Below are positions 16,110-23,670 of a stretch of DNA of 64,000 nt, piece after piece. The translations under genes and the position numbers were made by a program. The notes beneath the pieces are model-generated. The model made no database searches and was not told the DNA's origin. It saw only the letters and a list, made by a program, of their open reading frames with translations. Each line of letters begins with the position of its first letter. The first letter of the stretch is position 1. The stretch is from Halopenitus sp041821145 (lineage in GTDB: Archaea > Halobacteriota > Halobacteria > Halobacteriales > Haloferacaceae). The stretch lies in contig NZ_JBGUBC010000005.1 in the NCBI RefSeq assembly GCF_041821145.1, positions 1-64,000 on the forward strand, read 5' to 3'.

Positions 16110-16274
16110 TTATTGTTCGTCATCGGAGGTATCCCGGCGAGCGGTTCGTTCCGCTTGGTCTCGCTGCATCACTTGACGATCATCGTGTTCGCTTCGAACG
16201 AGTACATACAGGAGGAGACCACCACCGATTCCGATGAGTACGAACAAGACGACAAGAAACATACCTGCGGCCAT
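16110..16274 (-). CDS. 54-residue single-helix membrane protein
   Basis: 54 aa. Translation gives an N-terminal hydrophobic helix (MFLVVLFVLIGIGGGLLLYV, about residues 5-24) followed by a charged tail ending in DDEQ. This design (one helix, acidic/basic cytoplasmic tail) is typical of small haloarchaeal membrane proteins. It is read in the same direction as the zinc-ribbon gene at 16514, 15 bases downstream of that gene's stop, so the two may be co-transcribed. Function unknown. Confidence 0.6.
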   Translation of the reverse strand: MAAGMFLVVLFVLIGIGGGLLLYVLVRSEHDDRQVMQRDQAERTARRDTSDDEQ

Positions 16275-16289
16275 TCGTATCGCCGAGGA

Positions 16290-16514
16290 TTACCCCAGGA
16301 AGATATCTACAATATCACTGGTCCCGGGCGTGTCGTCACGGTAGAGTTCCGAATAGCCGCAGTTCGTACACGAGACGACTTTGAACTGATTCGTTTGAAT
16401 ATCGAACATCTTACTGAGACCGCCACCGGTCGTTGAGATGGTTCCAACGTCGGTTTCTGTGTGGCCGCATTTCGGACATCCTCGATCGTCACGGGTGGAT
16501 TCGGATGTTTCCAT
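16290..16514 (-). CDS. Zinc-ribbon protein (YpzJ-like)
   Basis: 74 aa from ATG 16514. Earlier codons to 16538 are open but non-homologous-looking. CPKCGHTETDVGTISTTGG (first Cys pair) and SCTNCGYSELYRD (second Cys pair) form a zinc ribbon of the type seen in small nucleic-acid-binding-like proteins. The middle segment with FDIQTNQFKVV is the usual spacer. The gene precedes a small membrane protein gene. A role in binding nucleic acid or protein is inferred from the fold. Confidence 0.75.
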   Translation of the reverse strand: METSESTRDDRGCPKCGHTETDVGTISTTGGGLSKMFDIQTNQFKVVSCTNCGYSELYRDDTPGTSDIVDIFLG

Positions 16515-16716
16515 AGTCGTCAAGTAAACAGGTTTCATAAGAAATGTACCGATAAGTCAAAACCCGCCTGTAATTACGCGCTGCTGCCAGCTTTTTCGAT
16601 TGTTTGGTCGCTTACGTGCCTCACACCATTATTGAGGGGCAGTCTGTGAAATGTGTCTGGACAACTTCGACGGATCGGTCGCCGAGCGCAAACGTCAGTC
16701 ACTCGTAGACGTTCCA

Positions 16717-17162
16717 CTACGCAGAGCCGATGGTGACTTCAACGAGTGCATAGTCTGTTTCCGGATCGTCTGACTCGCCGCCATCTGACTGTGCACCGTC
16801 GTCAGAATCGATTGTGTCGTCGTCATTACCGTCGTCTCCCACTACTTCTTCGTCATCATACTTGTCGTAGATTCACTCGGACGCCCAGTCGATTCGACCG
16901 GGATCCTCATGGACCGTGGCCCGGCCGAGTAGCGTGACGTTCCACTTGACATCACCACCGCGAGCATCCTCGATCGAGACAGCAACTCGGGGATTACGGC
17001 GAACGTTTTCGAGCTTTTTCCCACCTGTCATGAAGTACAGCCCCCGTCTCAATGGCCATACCAGACGGGTGCGACATAGGGTCGGTCGTGGACGGTGGTA
17101 CCGAGATGGACACTCACGGGGGAATTTGCGATAAGGGACTCAACTTCAGCGGGAACGGCCAT
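16717..17162 (-). pseudogene. Broken pyridoxamine 5'-phosphate-oxidase-like gene
   Basis: Reading from ATG 17162 gives MAVPAEVESLIANSPVSVHL, a PNPOx-type start, up to a stop after GRPYVAPVWYGH-like residues. A shifted frame then continues with LYFMTGGKKLENVRRNPRVA, SIEDARGGDVKWNVTLLGRA and DPGRIDWASE, where an in-frame TGA follows. An acidic tail continues to 16717. One frameshift and one internal stop show this flavin-binding family gene is inactive. A haloarchaeal FMN-binding split-barrel protein is the likely ancestor. Confidence 0.75.
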
Positions 17163-17287
17163 ACAGCTCGTACGGGCCGTATGTAGATAAGTCGTCAAGG
17201 AGAAATTGAACAAGCAATCCTTGTGGAAATGCTTATCTACCGTATCCTTATCTGGCCACCTTGCAACCGTGTATCAGAGATGAAGCG

Positions 17288-17542
17288 ATGAGTGATGAGT
17301 TCCAGATCGAAGGTGTGGTCGGAACAATAGGCGGCGGGATGTTCCTTGTTCTTGGCCATTCGCTAAATTTCATTGGGAATACTCCAGCAGGAACCACCCC
17401 CGGAAAGGCGCTTGTTTTCGCTGGCCACGTTGTTCTCGTTTTCGGGTTCATCAGCCTGTCATTCCATAATTTGGTTGCCGCCTCTCTGAGTTCACCCATA
17501 GTCATTATCGTGATGGAGGACCGCTTCGCTGCTCTGTACTAG
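17288..17542 (+). CDS. Small membrane protein of unknown function
   Basis: 84 aa from ATG 17288; non-ATG starts up to 17261 are open. Hydrophobic segments at about 11-28, 40-58 and 60-75 suggest two or three membrane helices with glycine-rich turns. The 3' end overlaps the convergent gene at 17539 by four bases. No family is recognised; it could be a fragment of a larger protein. Confidence 0.5.
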   Translation: MSDEFQIEGVVGTIGGGMFLVLGHSLNFIGNTPAGTTPGKALVFAGHVVLVFGFISLSFHNLVAASLSSPIVIIVMEDRFAALY

Positions 17543-18393
17543 TCCGCCTGTTCGTCTACTTCATTCTCCCACGAGAGAGCGATTACCGATCCAGAGTCGA
17601 TGTCCGCCACGAAACGCATCGTCGTAAGATTCGCTGTTAGGCCAAGGATCCCGCCTCCGATGATTCCAATCGGAAGACCGAGAACTGGGATGTTCACGAC
17701 TAGTGCGGTTGCGATCGGTGATACGCCGAGGGCAAATAATGCAAATCCAACCGCGTATGCGAAATATGGTCTGCACTGGATTGCAAGTCCGTAGGAACGC
17801 CGAGCGGCGTCGACGATGCCTTCCTCTCGGAGGACGATCAGATACGGTGTGGCGTAGAACAGGTAGCCTGCAATCAGGAAGCCAACCAGCGCGACGAGGA
17901 GGAGTACGATACTCACCGCGCCGAAGCCACCGGTTAGAACACTTGCTCCGAAGACTCCCAGCGCGACTGGCAGCAGGAAGAGGAATGGCAAGACCGTAAT
18001 GATGAGAAACGGAATGAAATACCGCCTGCAACTTGCCACGAACCCGTATGGTTCGTTATTGAGAACGTTTCGAATACTTCCGAAGTACCCGGCCGTCAGT
18101 ACTGCCTGTACAACCAGCAACACCGGGACTGTGACGATTGCGATCGGCAGCATGTCCAATGGAATCCCCGTGTTCACGGCGACACCAGAATTTGGAACAC
18201 TCACGAATAGCCAGATCGTGACAACGGAAATCGGGAGACCAAGTCTGAATCCGATGTGACCGCCGTCGAATTGGAGAATGGCGAGAATCTTGTTCGTATC
18301 AAACAGCGCGAGTACGATGGGGACTAGCGCTAATGAGAGGTGTGCCCAAGCACGGTGCCATCCGTCTGCGAGTCGTGTCGTGAACCCTGGCAT
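17539..18393 (-). CDS. DUF4013-like polytopic membrane protein
   Basis: 284 aa. Six or more hydrophobic segments are spread along the protein, for example LSLALVPIVLALF, IAIVTVPVLLVVQAVLTAGY, FLIITVLPFLFLLPVALGVF and AYAVGFALFALGVSPIATALV. The layout, with a conserved-looking GYFGSIRNVLNNEP loop and LREEGIVDAARRSYGLA, resembles DUF4013-type haloarchaeal membrane proteins. Function unknown. No clear operon partner. Confidence 0.7.
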   Translation of the reverse strand: MPGFTTRLADGWHRAWAHLSLALVPIVLALFDTNKILAILQFDGGHIGFRLGLPISVVTIWLFVSVPNSGVAVNTGIPLDMLPIAIVTVPVLLVVQAVLTAGYFGSIRNVLNNEPYGFVASCRRYFIPFLIITVLPFLFLLPVALGVFGASVLTGGFGAVSIVLLLVALVGFLIAGYLFYATPYLIVLREEGIVDAARRSYGLAIQCRPYFAYAVGFALFALGVSPIATALVVNIPVLGLPIGIIGGGILGLTANLTTMRFVADIDSGSVIALSWENEVDEQAD

Positions 18394-18648
18394 TAGAGAT
18401 TCCCGATTGATGTCACACTATTGTCGGGATATGTGCCTGCCCCACGAGATCTCGTGGATAGTTCGTTTCTTGGAACAATCTGTGCAACGACTATTCTCTC
18501 GAATTGAGGGACCATGGGTATCTTCGATACAACTTCACTGGTGGAAAAAGCTGACTTTAGCTACAATAGCAAGTGATGTCTCTCCTCGTCTGATGTTCTG
18601 CAATCAACAAGTCAGAAAGTACTTGTTCTCTAGTAGGTGAGGTTCGCC

Positions 18649-19485
18649 ATGGACCGCCGTGCCCTCCTCTCCACACTTGGCGGCGTCGGGCTATTAACCC
18701 TCGCAGGCTGTGCTGATAGTGACTCTCCTGCACGAGCGTCGACAACAACTGGTCAACTGAATTCCGATCAACAGTACCCCGACGGGGTAGGACCGAACCA
18801 TATCAACTTCTCCAAGCTCGACGCGGACGACAACACGCTGTTGCACACCCCCCGAACACACTGGGATTCATATGCGATCATCTTCACTGAACCACCCAAC
18901 CGTCGACGTGTCGAAGGAGACTACTACATCAACTCTTCCACCGGAGCGGTGATCTCTGATCTCTGGTACGGTGCGAAGGACTATCGCAATGGGGATACGT
19001 ACGCATACGTCCAGCCTGCAGACCAGATTCCAAATGACCACCAACGCGAAGAGTTGGAATCAGACCCAGCGTTCGTCTACGACAACGCTACCAACGCGTA
19101 CTATCGGTATGACCGTCAATACGGTCAGATCGCTCCCACAAATATTGGTCGGCATACGGAGATCCTCAGATACTACGACTGGGAAGCGACTAACACGACG
19201 ACACACCACGGTGTCTCCGTCATTACCTACCAACTTGCCGATACAGTGCCGAACGACTCCCGTGCCCCGTCAGCGATCACAGGATCGCTCCAACTCGGCG
19301 TCGAAAACGGAATCATCTATGCGTTCAACATCACACTTGACGATGACGAGGGGGAGGCTCGCTACACCTACAGCGTGCGTCCAGCCCCATTCCCGGAACA
19401 CAGTTGGGTAGAGACGGCCCGAACGGTCGCCGCCGCGAACACTACCGATGACAGTACTGAATCCAAACGCCTGCAGGCGACGTAG
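18649..19485 (+). CDS. Tat-type lipoprotein of unknown function
   Basis: 278 aa from ATG 18649. The start RRALLSTLGGVGLLTLAGC has a twin-arginine signal and lipobox LAGC, so the protein is exported folded and lipid-anchored. The mature part is beta-rich, with repeated strand patterns and many Tyr/Asn/Asp residues (for example NRRRVEGDYYINSSTGAVIS, NNTTHHGVSVITYQL-like region). It resembles other haloarchaeal lipoproteins of unknown function. No operon partner. Confidence 0.75.
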   Translation: MDRRALLSTLGGVGLLTLAGCADSDSPARASTTTGQLNSDQQYPDGVGPNHINFSKLDADDNTLLHTPRTHWDSYAIIFTEPPNRRRVEGDYYINSSTGAVISDLWYGAKDYRNGDTYAYVQPADQIPNDHQREELESDPAFVYDNATNAYYRYDRQYGQIAPTNIGRHTEILRYYDWEATNTTTHHGVSVITYQLADTVPNDSRAPSAITGSLQLGVENGIIYAFNITLDDDEGEARYTYSVRPAPFPEHSWVETARTVAAANTTDDSTESKRLQAT

Positions 19486-19593
19486 TCTTTCCCTCCTGAT
19501 TGGTACGTCGTTCAGCCAGCCTCTCACTGTTCGATTACCGCAGCAAGACACGGTTCGACAGAGAACGTGAGTTGGCATCGAGATTTGATGCCG

Positions 19594-20769
19594 TTACCGG
19601 AGCAAAGCGAGTCCGGATGTCGTGCCCCCGCGGATGATGAAGCCATCTTCGACTGGAACGAGACCGCTGATCGTTCCAAGATCGTATGTTTCGCGCGACC
19701 AGGTAGTCCGGTGGTCGCCGGTTTTTCGGTCGTAGACTGAGACACCGGTGTTCGTTCTGCCCAGCGCGATCCAAGCATCTCCAATCAAGGGACGACCGGT
19801 GACGATTCCGGTCTCGACGCTCCACCGTGTTTCACCTGAGCCAGCGTCAAGAACGAGGCTCGTCTCGCCGGTCCCAGCGGGTACGACGACGTCCTGCCCG
19901 TGGACCGCGAGTCCTGAGTGAATCTTGCTGACGCCGTCAAGTGCGCGTGACCAGTGCGTCTCCCCGGTCAACGCGTCGATCGCGTATACTGTACTGTGAG
20001 TATCCGCGACGAACACCGTTCCGTCGTAGACTGAGGCTGACCCCACGATTTTGCCGAGCGCGAGATGCCAACGTTCCTTGCCGTCAAGGTCGTGTGCGAA
20101 GATACCGCCAGTGCCATTGACGTTCTGCGTCGTGTAGACGCCGTCGGTGTCCAGAGCAAGCGTATCGCCACCGCTGGCGTTCCATTTGACATCACCAGTA
20201 CGGATGTCGAGAGAGGTGGGCGTGACGCCAGCGACGTAGACCGTTTCGTCGAGAGCGGCGACGGTCGTCTCGCCGTGCCCGCCGACGTCAGCCTGCCAGT
20301 ACGTCTCCCCCGTCCCAGGATCGAGCGCAGTCAGCTTGTTCAAGCTGGGGACGAGGACGGCGCCACAGGCGAGTGCGGGGACTGTAGCGTCGTCGTCGAG
20401 ATCGTGAGTCCAGAGCGGATCCTCCGTGGGGGCATCGTAATCGAGGGCGACGATTCCCCCGCTTGCGGGGACGTACGCGGTGCCGTCCGCGACGACAGGG
20501 AGTGAAGAGGCGAGCCGTTGGCGGCCATCGGTACGGGCTCCAGCGAGGACGTTCACGACATCCGCATCAGGGTTGGGTGGAGCGGTGTCCGTCCATCCAG
20601 TTCGGCCCGGATCACCACCGGCGGTGGGCCACTGTCCTGTTGAATCGTCACAGGGACCTTCGACAGGCGGCTTGTTGGAGAACACGTCGGAGGCACGACC
20701 AGCACAGCCGGCGACGCCGGCGGTCGTGGCAGCAGTCAGAGCGGAAAGGAGGGCTCTGCGGGAGGGCAT
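19594..20769 (-). CDS. Tat-lipoprotein with PQQ-like beta-propeller repeats
   Basis: 391 aa. The signal MPSRRALLSALTAATTAGVAGC carries a twin arginine and lipobox Cys. The body has PQQ-type beta-propeller repeats: ALDPGTGETYWQADVGG, YAIDALTGETHWSRALDG and VLDAGSGETRWSVETG, about eight blades. Such proteins may bind PQQ or act as scaffolds. It is a paralogue of the protein encoded at 20928-22127, oriented the same way with 158 bases between them. The ligand is unknown. Confidence 0.85.
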   Translation of the reverse strand: MPSRRALLSALTAATTAGVAGCAGRASDVFSNKPPVEGPCDDSTGQWPTAGGDPGRTGWTDTAPPNPDADVVNVLAGARTDGRQRLASSLPVVADGTAYVPASGGIVALDYDAPTEDPLWTHDLDDDATVPALACGAVLVPSLNKLTALDPGTGETYWQADVGGHGETTVAALDETVYVAGVTPTSLDIRTGDVKWNASGGDTLALDTDGVYTTQNVNGTGGIFAHDLDGKERWHLALGKIVGSASVYDGTVFVADTHSTVYAIDALTGETHWSRALDGVSKIHSGLAVHGQDVVVPAGTGETSLVLDAGSGETRWSVETGIVTGRPLIGDAWIALGRTNTGVSVYDRKTGDHRTTWSRETYDLGTISGLVPVEDGFIIRGGTTSGLALLR

Positions 20770-20927
20770 CGTCTAGACCACAGACGTTCCGAGTAAGAAG
20801 ATGTCGTTGGATGAAACGGTAGTGACTGGTTTCCGGTTCCTCAACGAACAGCCAAAACCACCGGCGAGTAGTCGGGAAGAACGCATCCTACTCACAGCCA
20901 ATCGACACGGGAACCACTTTTCGAATG

Positions 20928-22127
20928 TCAGGCAGACTCCAACGCATACACCCGCGACGGCGACTCGTCTAACCCCTGTGTGACCGCGAAGACGGCTCCA
21001 TCAGCGACAGCCAGCCCCTCCATGACCGCGCTTTCGACCGGGAAACGCCATCGCCGACCACCAAACGTCAGCGGGTCGATCCCGGTTCCGCCCGAGAGAG
21101 CGTAGGCTTCGACGAACCCGTTTCCATTTTCGCCTTTCTCACCACCCCCAATATAGACTGTATCACCAGCGATAGCAGGGGCCGCGTCGTAGCGCCCCTC
21201 TCGTTCCCAATCAATACTGCCGGTGCGTGCGTCAAACGTCTGGAGCCCGCCGCCGTAACTTCCGACGACGTGCCGTCCAGTCGCCGCGAGATGTGTGGGT
21301 CCGTGTTCGACTTCCCACTGGCTGGATCCCACATCCGCACCGTCCTGCAGGCGATAGACGGGCCCGCCGAAGGTTCCGACGTAGATGTCGCCGTTATGGG
21401 TGGTGATGGTGGTCACCCATCCGTCGACTTTCCGACGCCAGAGACCTGTGAACCCCTCGTGGTGCACGAACAACTCGTACACCTCACCGCTCTCAGTCCC
21501 GACCAGGAGTGAGCGGCCCTGTGCGAGCGCCGTCACGGGTCCGAATACCTCACCGCGAAGCGTGACGTCGCCAGTCGTTGCGTCAATCCGGTAGATGCGG
21601 CCCGTATCGTCACCGAGGAAGAGTGTGTCATAATTATGATCGAAGGTGGGAGCGGCTTTGATGCTTCCGCGCGTTTCGAGACGCCATTGCTCGTCGCCAG
21701 TTTCGACATCTAACGCAACAAAAGCGCGTTCGTCCGCGAATCCGACGTAGACAGTACCATTCCTGACGGCAGGAGCGCTCGACCACGGTTGCTCTTGACC
21801 GTGCCGCCAACGTTCTTCTCCTGTTTCGAGATCGAGCGCCACGAGTGCGCCGGACGTGGGGACCAGTACACGGCCAGCTGCGACGACAGGGCGAGCGGAC
21901 GGTCCAAGACCGGACAGTTCGGTTGCCCAGCGTTCAGTCACCTCGTCACGAGGTGCCGCGGCATCTGGATTGTAGGCGGAGAACCCGCGGTCGTAGGCCG
22001 GCATCGGCCATTCTGTCGTATCATCCGTTCCGGGCGAATACTTCGACCCGCCGATACCGGTGCATCCGGCGAACCCAGCTGTACTGGCTACACCCAGGGT
22101 TGTCAGGAAACGTCGTCTGGAGGGCAT
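20928..22127 (-). CDS. Second Tat-lipoprotein with PQQ-like beta-propeller repeats
   Basis: 399 aa. It begins MPSRRRFLTTLGVASTAGFAGC, a twin-arginine signal with lipobox Cys. Repeats include ALDLETGEERWRHGQEQ, ALDVETGDEQWRLETRG and FDARTGSIDWEREGRYD, giving a beta-propeller. It is the tandem paralogue of the gene at 19594 and was likely produced by duplication. The signal peptides and lipoboxes place both outside the membrane. Confidence 0.85.
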   Translation of the reverse strand: MPSRRRFLTTLGVASTAGFAGCTGIGGSKYSPGTDDTTEWPMPAYDRGFSAYNPDAAAPRDEVTERWATELSGLGPSARPVVAAGRVLVPTSGALVALDLETGEERWRHGQEQPWSSAPAVRNGTVYVGFADERAFVALDVETGDEQWRLETRGSIKAAPTFDHNYDTLFLGDDTGRIYRIDATTGDVTLRGEVFGPVTALAQGRSLLVGTESGEVYELFVHHEGFTGLWRRKVDGWVTTITTHNGDIYVGTFGGPVYRLQDGADVGSSQWEVEHGPTHLAATGRHVVGSYGGGLQTFDARTGSIDWEREGRYDAAPAIAGDTVYIGGGEKGENGNGFVEAYALSGGTGIDPLTFGGRRWRFPVESAVMEGLAVADGAVFAVTQGLDESPSRVYALESA

Positions 22128-22169
22128 GATGTAGGGGTCGTGTGACGAGTCGCAAAATCTTTCCGACAG

Positions 22170-22405
22170 TCATATCTCGTGCCAACTACCCCTCCCTGAC
22201 GCTCGTTTTGCTCGCGTCTGAGAATGGGGCTTGTCCGTGAGCTAGACCTCGAACCCATCGAAGTAGACGTGAACCGCCTCGGGGTCATTATTCCAGACTA
22301 CAGAGTCAGCTGACTGGCACCCATCAGCATAGACGACTGATGGCCTCGACAAACATACCGTAGTCCGATGTTCTTCGCCAAGTTATAATCCGCGTTCACG
22401 CTGGA
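22170..22405 (-). pseudogene. tnpB C-terminal remnant (IS200/IS605-type)
   Basis: On the minus strand the frame reads VNADYNLAKNIGLRYV and then a degraded RGHQSS-like and GASQLTL segment. An in-frame TAG follows, then, one frame along, DPEAVHVYFDGFE and, after another TAG, LTDKPHSQTRAKRASGRGSW with a stop at 22170-22172. The NADYNxAKNIGLRY and EFTDKP blocks are characteristic of the C terminus of haloarchaeal TnpB, the RNA-guided nuclease of IS200/IS605 elements. The rest of the gene is absent, and multiple stops mark it as dead. Confidence 0.75.
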
Positions 22406-22591
22406 GAGCAGAAGTATCAGAATAGAATCTCTTTGGTCTGAATGGATTATTAGGAAGTCCCAGACCATACTTTCTTCACCAATCTCTAAATTACTCTCAA
22501 ATGTCTGAATAAGGCAGTAGAGGCGCTGAGAGAGCTATTTTCCGCCACTAACCTTTAAACGTGGAACGCTCATAGACCGGTTGCCGAACAT
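22406..22591. other. Intergenic stretch upstream of the methyltransferase operon
   Basis: No gene is seen. It contains CCTTTAAACG at about 22550-22559, a TATA-like element 33-42 bases before the small frame at 22592. Confidence 0.4.
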
Positions 22592-22729
22592 ATGACAGGG
22601 ATACAGAACCACGTGAACGATTCGGTTGGTCCCAGGACCACCGTTCAAGCGCGTGAGGTCATCACCTGCGTTGGTGACGTTGGACCTCGACCGGCGCAAA
22701 AACCAAACAAGAGGCAAAGCAAATGGTGA
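22592..22729 (+). CDS. Possible 45-residue leader protein
   Basis: 45 aa, starting 33 bases after a TATA-like element and ending with TGA at 22727-22729, overlapping the next ATG (22723). The C terminus is basic and Pro/Lys-rich (RPAQKPNKRQSKW), which is unusual for a haloarchaeon. It may be a translated leader coupling to the next gene, or only a spurious frame. No family. Confidence 0.3.
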   Translation: MTGIQNHVNDSVGPRTTVQAREVITCVGDVGPRPAQKPNKRQSKW

Positions 22730-23670
22730 CGAATATCGACAGCGGACTACGATCCGCACGCGAGCACTTGAATCAGATCGCAGCGCACCGCCAAGGAGAA
22801 GCCGAATGCTCAGTCAACGAGTGGCAAGCGGACGTACGGGATTACGGGCAGATCCTTCATCGAAGACTCGAAGATCAGATTCGCACGTATAGCGAGAACA
22901 CGTCGCTCACCCAACTCGAAGCGGAAGTTTGGGTGCTGCACAGAGCAGATAACGAGGAGACGAATTTCCTGACGTTCGCCGCCATTTCGCTCCTCTATTC
23001 GACCCCCGGAACGGGATTCGAGACAAATCGGCTAGCCGATGATGAGGCTAGTGCCGTTGATAGCGAGGATGTAAAGTGCATCTACAGTGATGCGAGAAAG
23101 AAATACAGAGAAGGGAACAACTTCGTCGAGGAAGTGTTCTCTTCGGAAAACGACCATGAGATCGACCTTCCAAGGAAAGTGTGGCTAGGGCTGTTCACGC
23201 TCAAGCGCCTAGAGAAGCGTCGCCAGCCCGGAGAACAAACAGTTGAGGAAATCGTCACGCGGCTCCTCGCTGAAAGTCGAACTCGTCGCCCATTAGACGA
23301 ATTCATCGAAGAGTACATTCAGGCCCGAGGCCGGGAGAATGTCCTTGAGATTACGATCGAGCTGCACGACTTCGTATTCGGAGAGATCTGGATTAAGTCG
23401 TACACGAGTGTTGACGATGAGTTGCCGGATGTCGTGCTGGATACGGATGTCGTCACGATCGAAGGCCATCCGCACTTGCTCCAATTCGAAGAGGAGCCCT
23501 CAACTGACGTGGACCTCAGTCACTGGAAGTTGTACGTGTCAGATCGCGTTCTCGGTAGGGATAGCGTCGAGTTGGAAACCGGGATCGCGGCGATGGAAGA
23601 TCACGTGCGCACCTTGATGGATGAGGAATCAATCATCAGCCAGGCCGAAAAGCAAATCGAGATCTCCTAA
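22723..23670 (+). CDS. Unknown partner of the DNA methyltransferase
   Basis: 315 aa. Acidic, mostly helical, soluble protein; the first 70 residues (SAREHLNQIAAHRQGEAECS) and 150-200 (RKVWLGLFTLKRLEKRRQPGE) are helical, and about 215-270 contains strands. No recognised catalytic motif, and no nuclease signature is clear. Its TAA overlaps the methyltransferase ATG (TAATG at 23668-23672), so it is translationally coupled. The pairing suggests a restriction or modification partner, specificity subunit or antirestriction factor. Function unknown. Confidence 0.7.
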   Translation: MVTNIDSGLRSAREHLNQIAAHRQGEAECSVNEWQADVRDYGQILHRRLEDQIRTYSENTSLTQLEAEVWVLHRADNEETNFLTFAAISLLYSTPGTGFETNRLADDEASAVDSEDVKCIYSDARKKYREGNNFVEEVFSSENDHEIDLPRKVWLGLFTLKRLEKRRQPGEQTVEEIVTRLLAESRTRRPLDEFIEEYIQARGRENVLEITIELHDFVFGEIWIKSYTSVDDELPDVVLDTDVVTIEGHPHLLQFEEEPSTDVDLSHWKLYVSDRVLGRDSVELETGIAAMEDHVRTLMDEESIISQAEKQIEIS

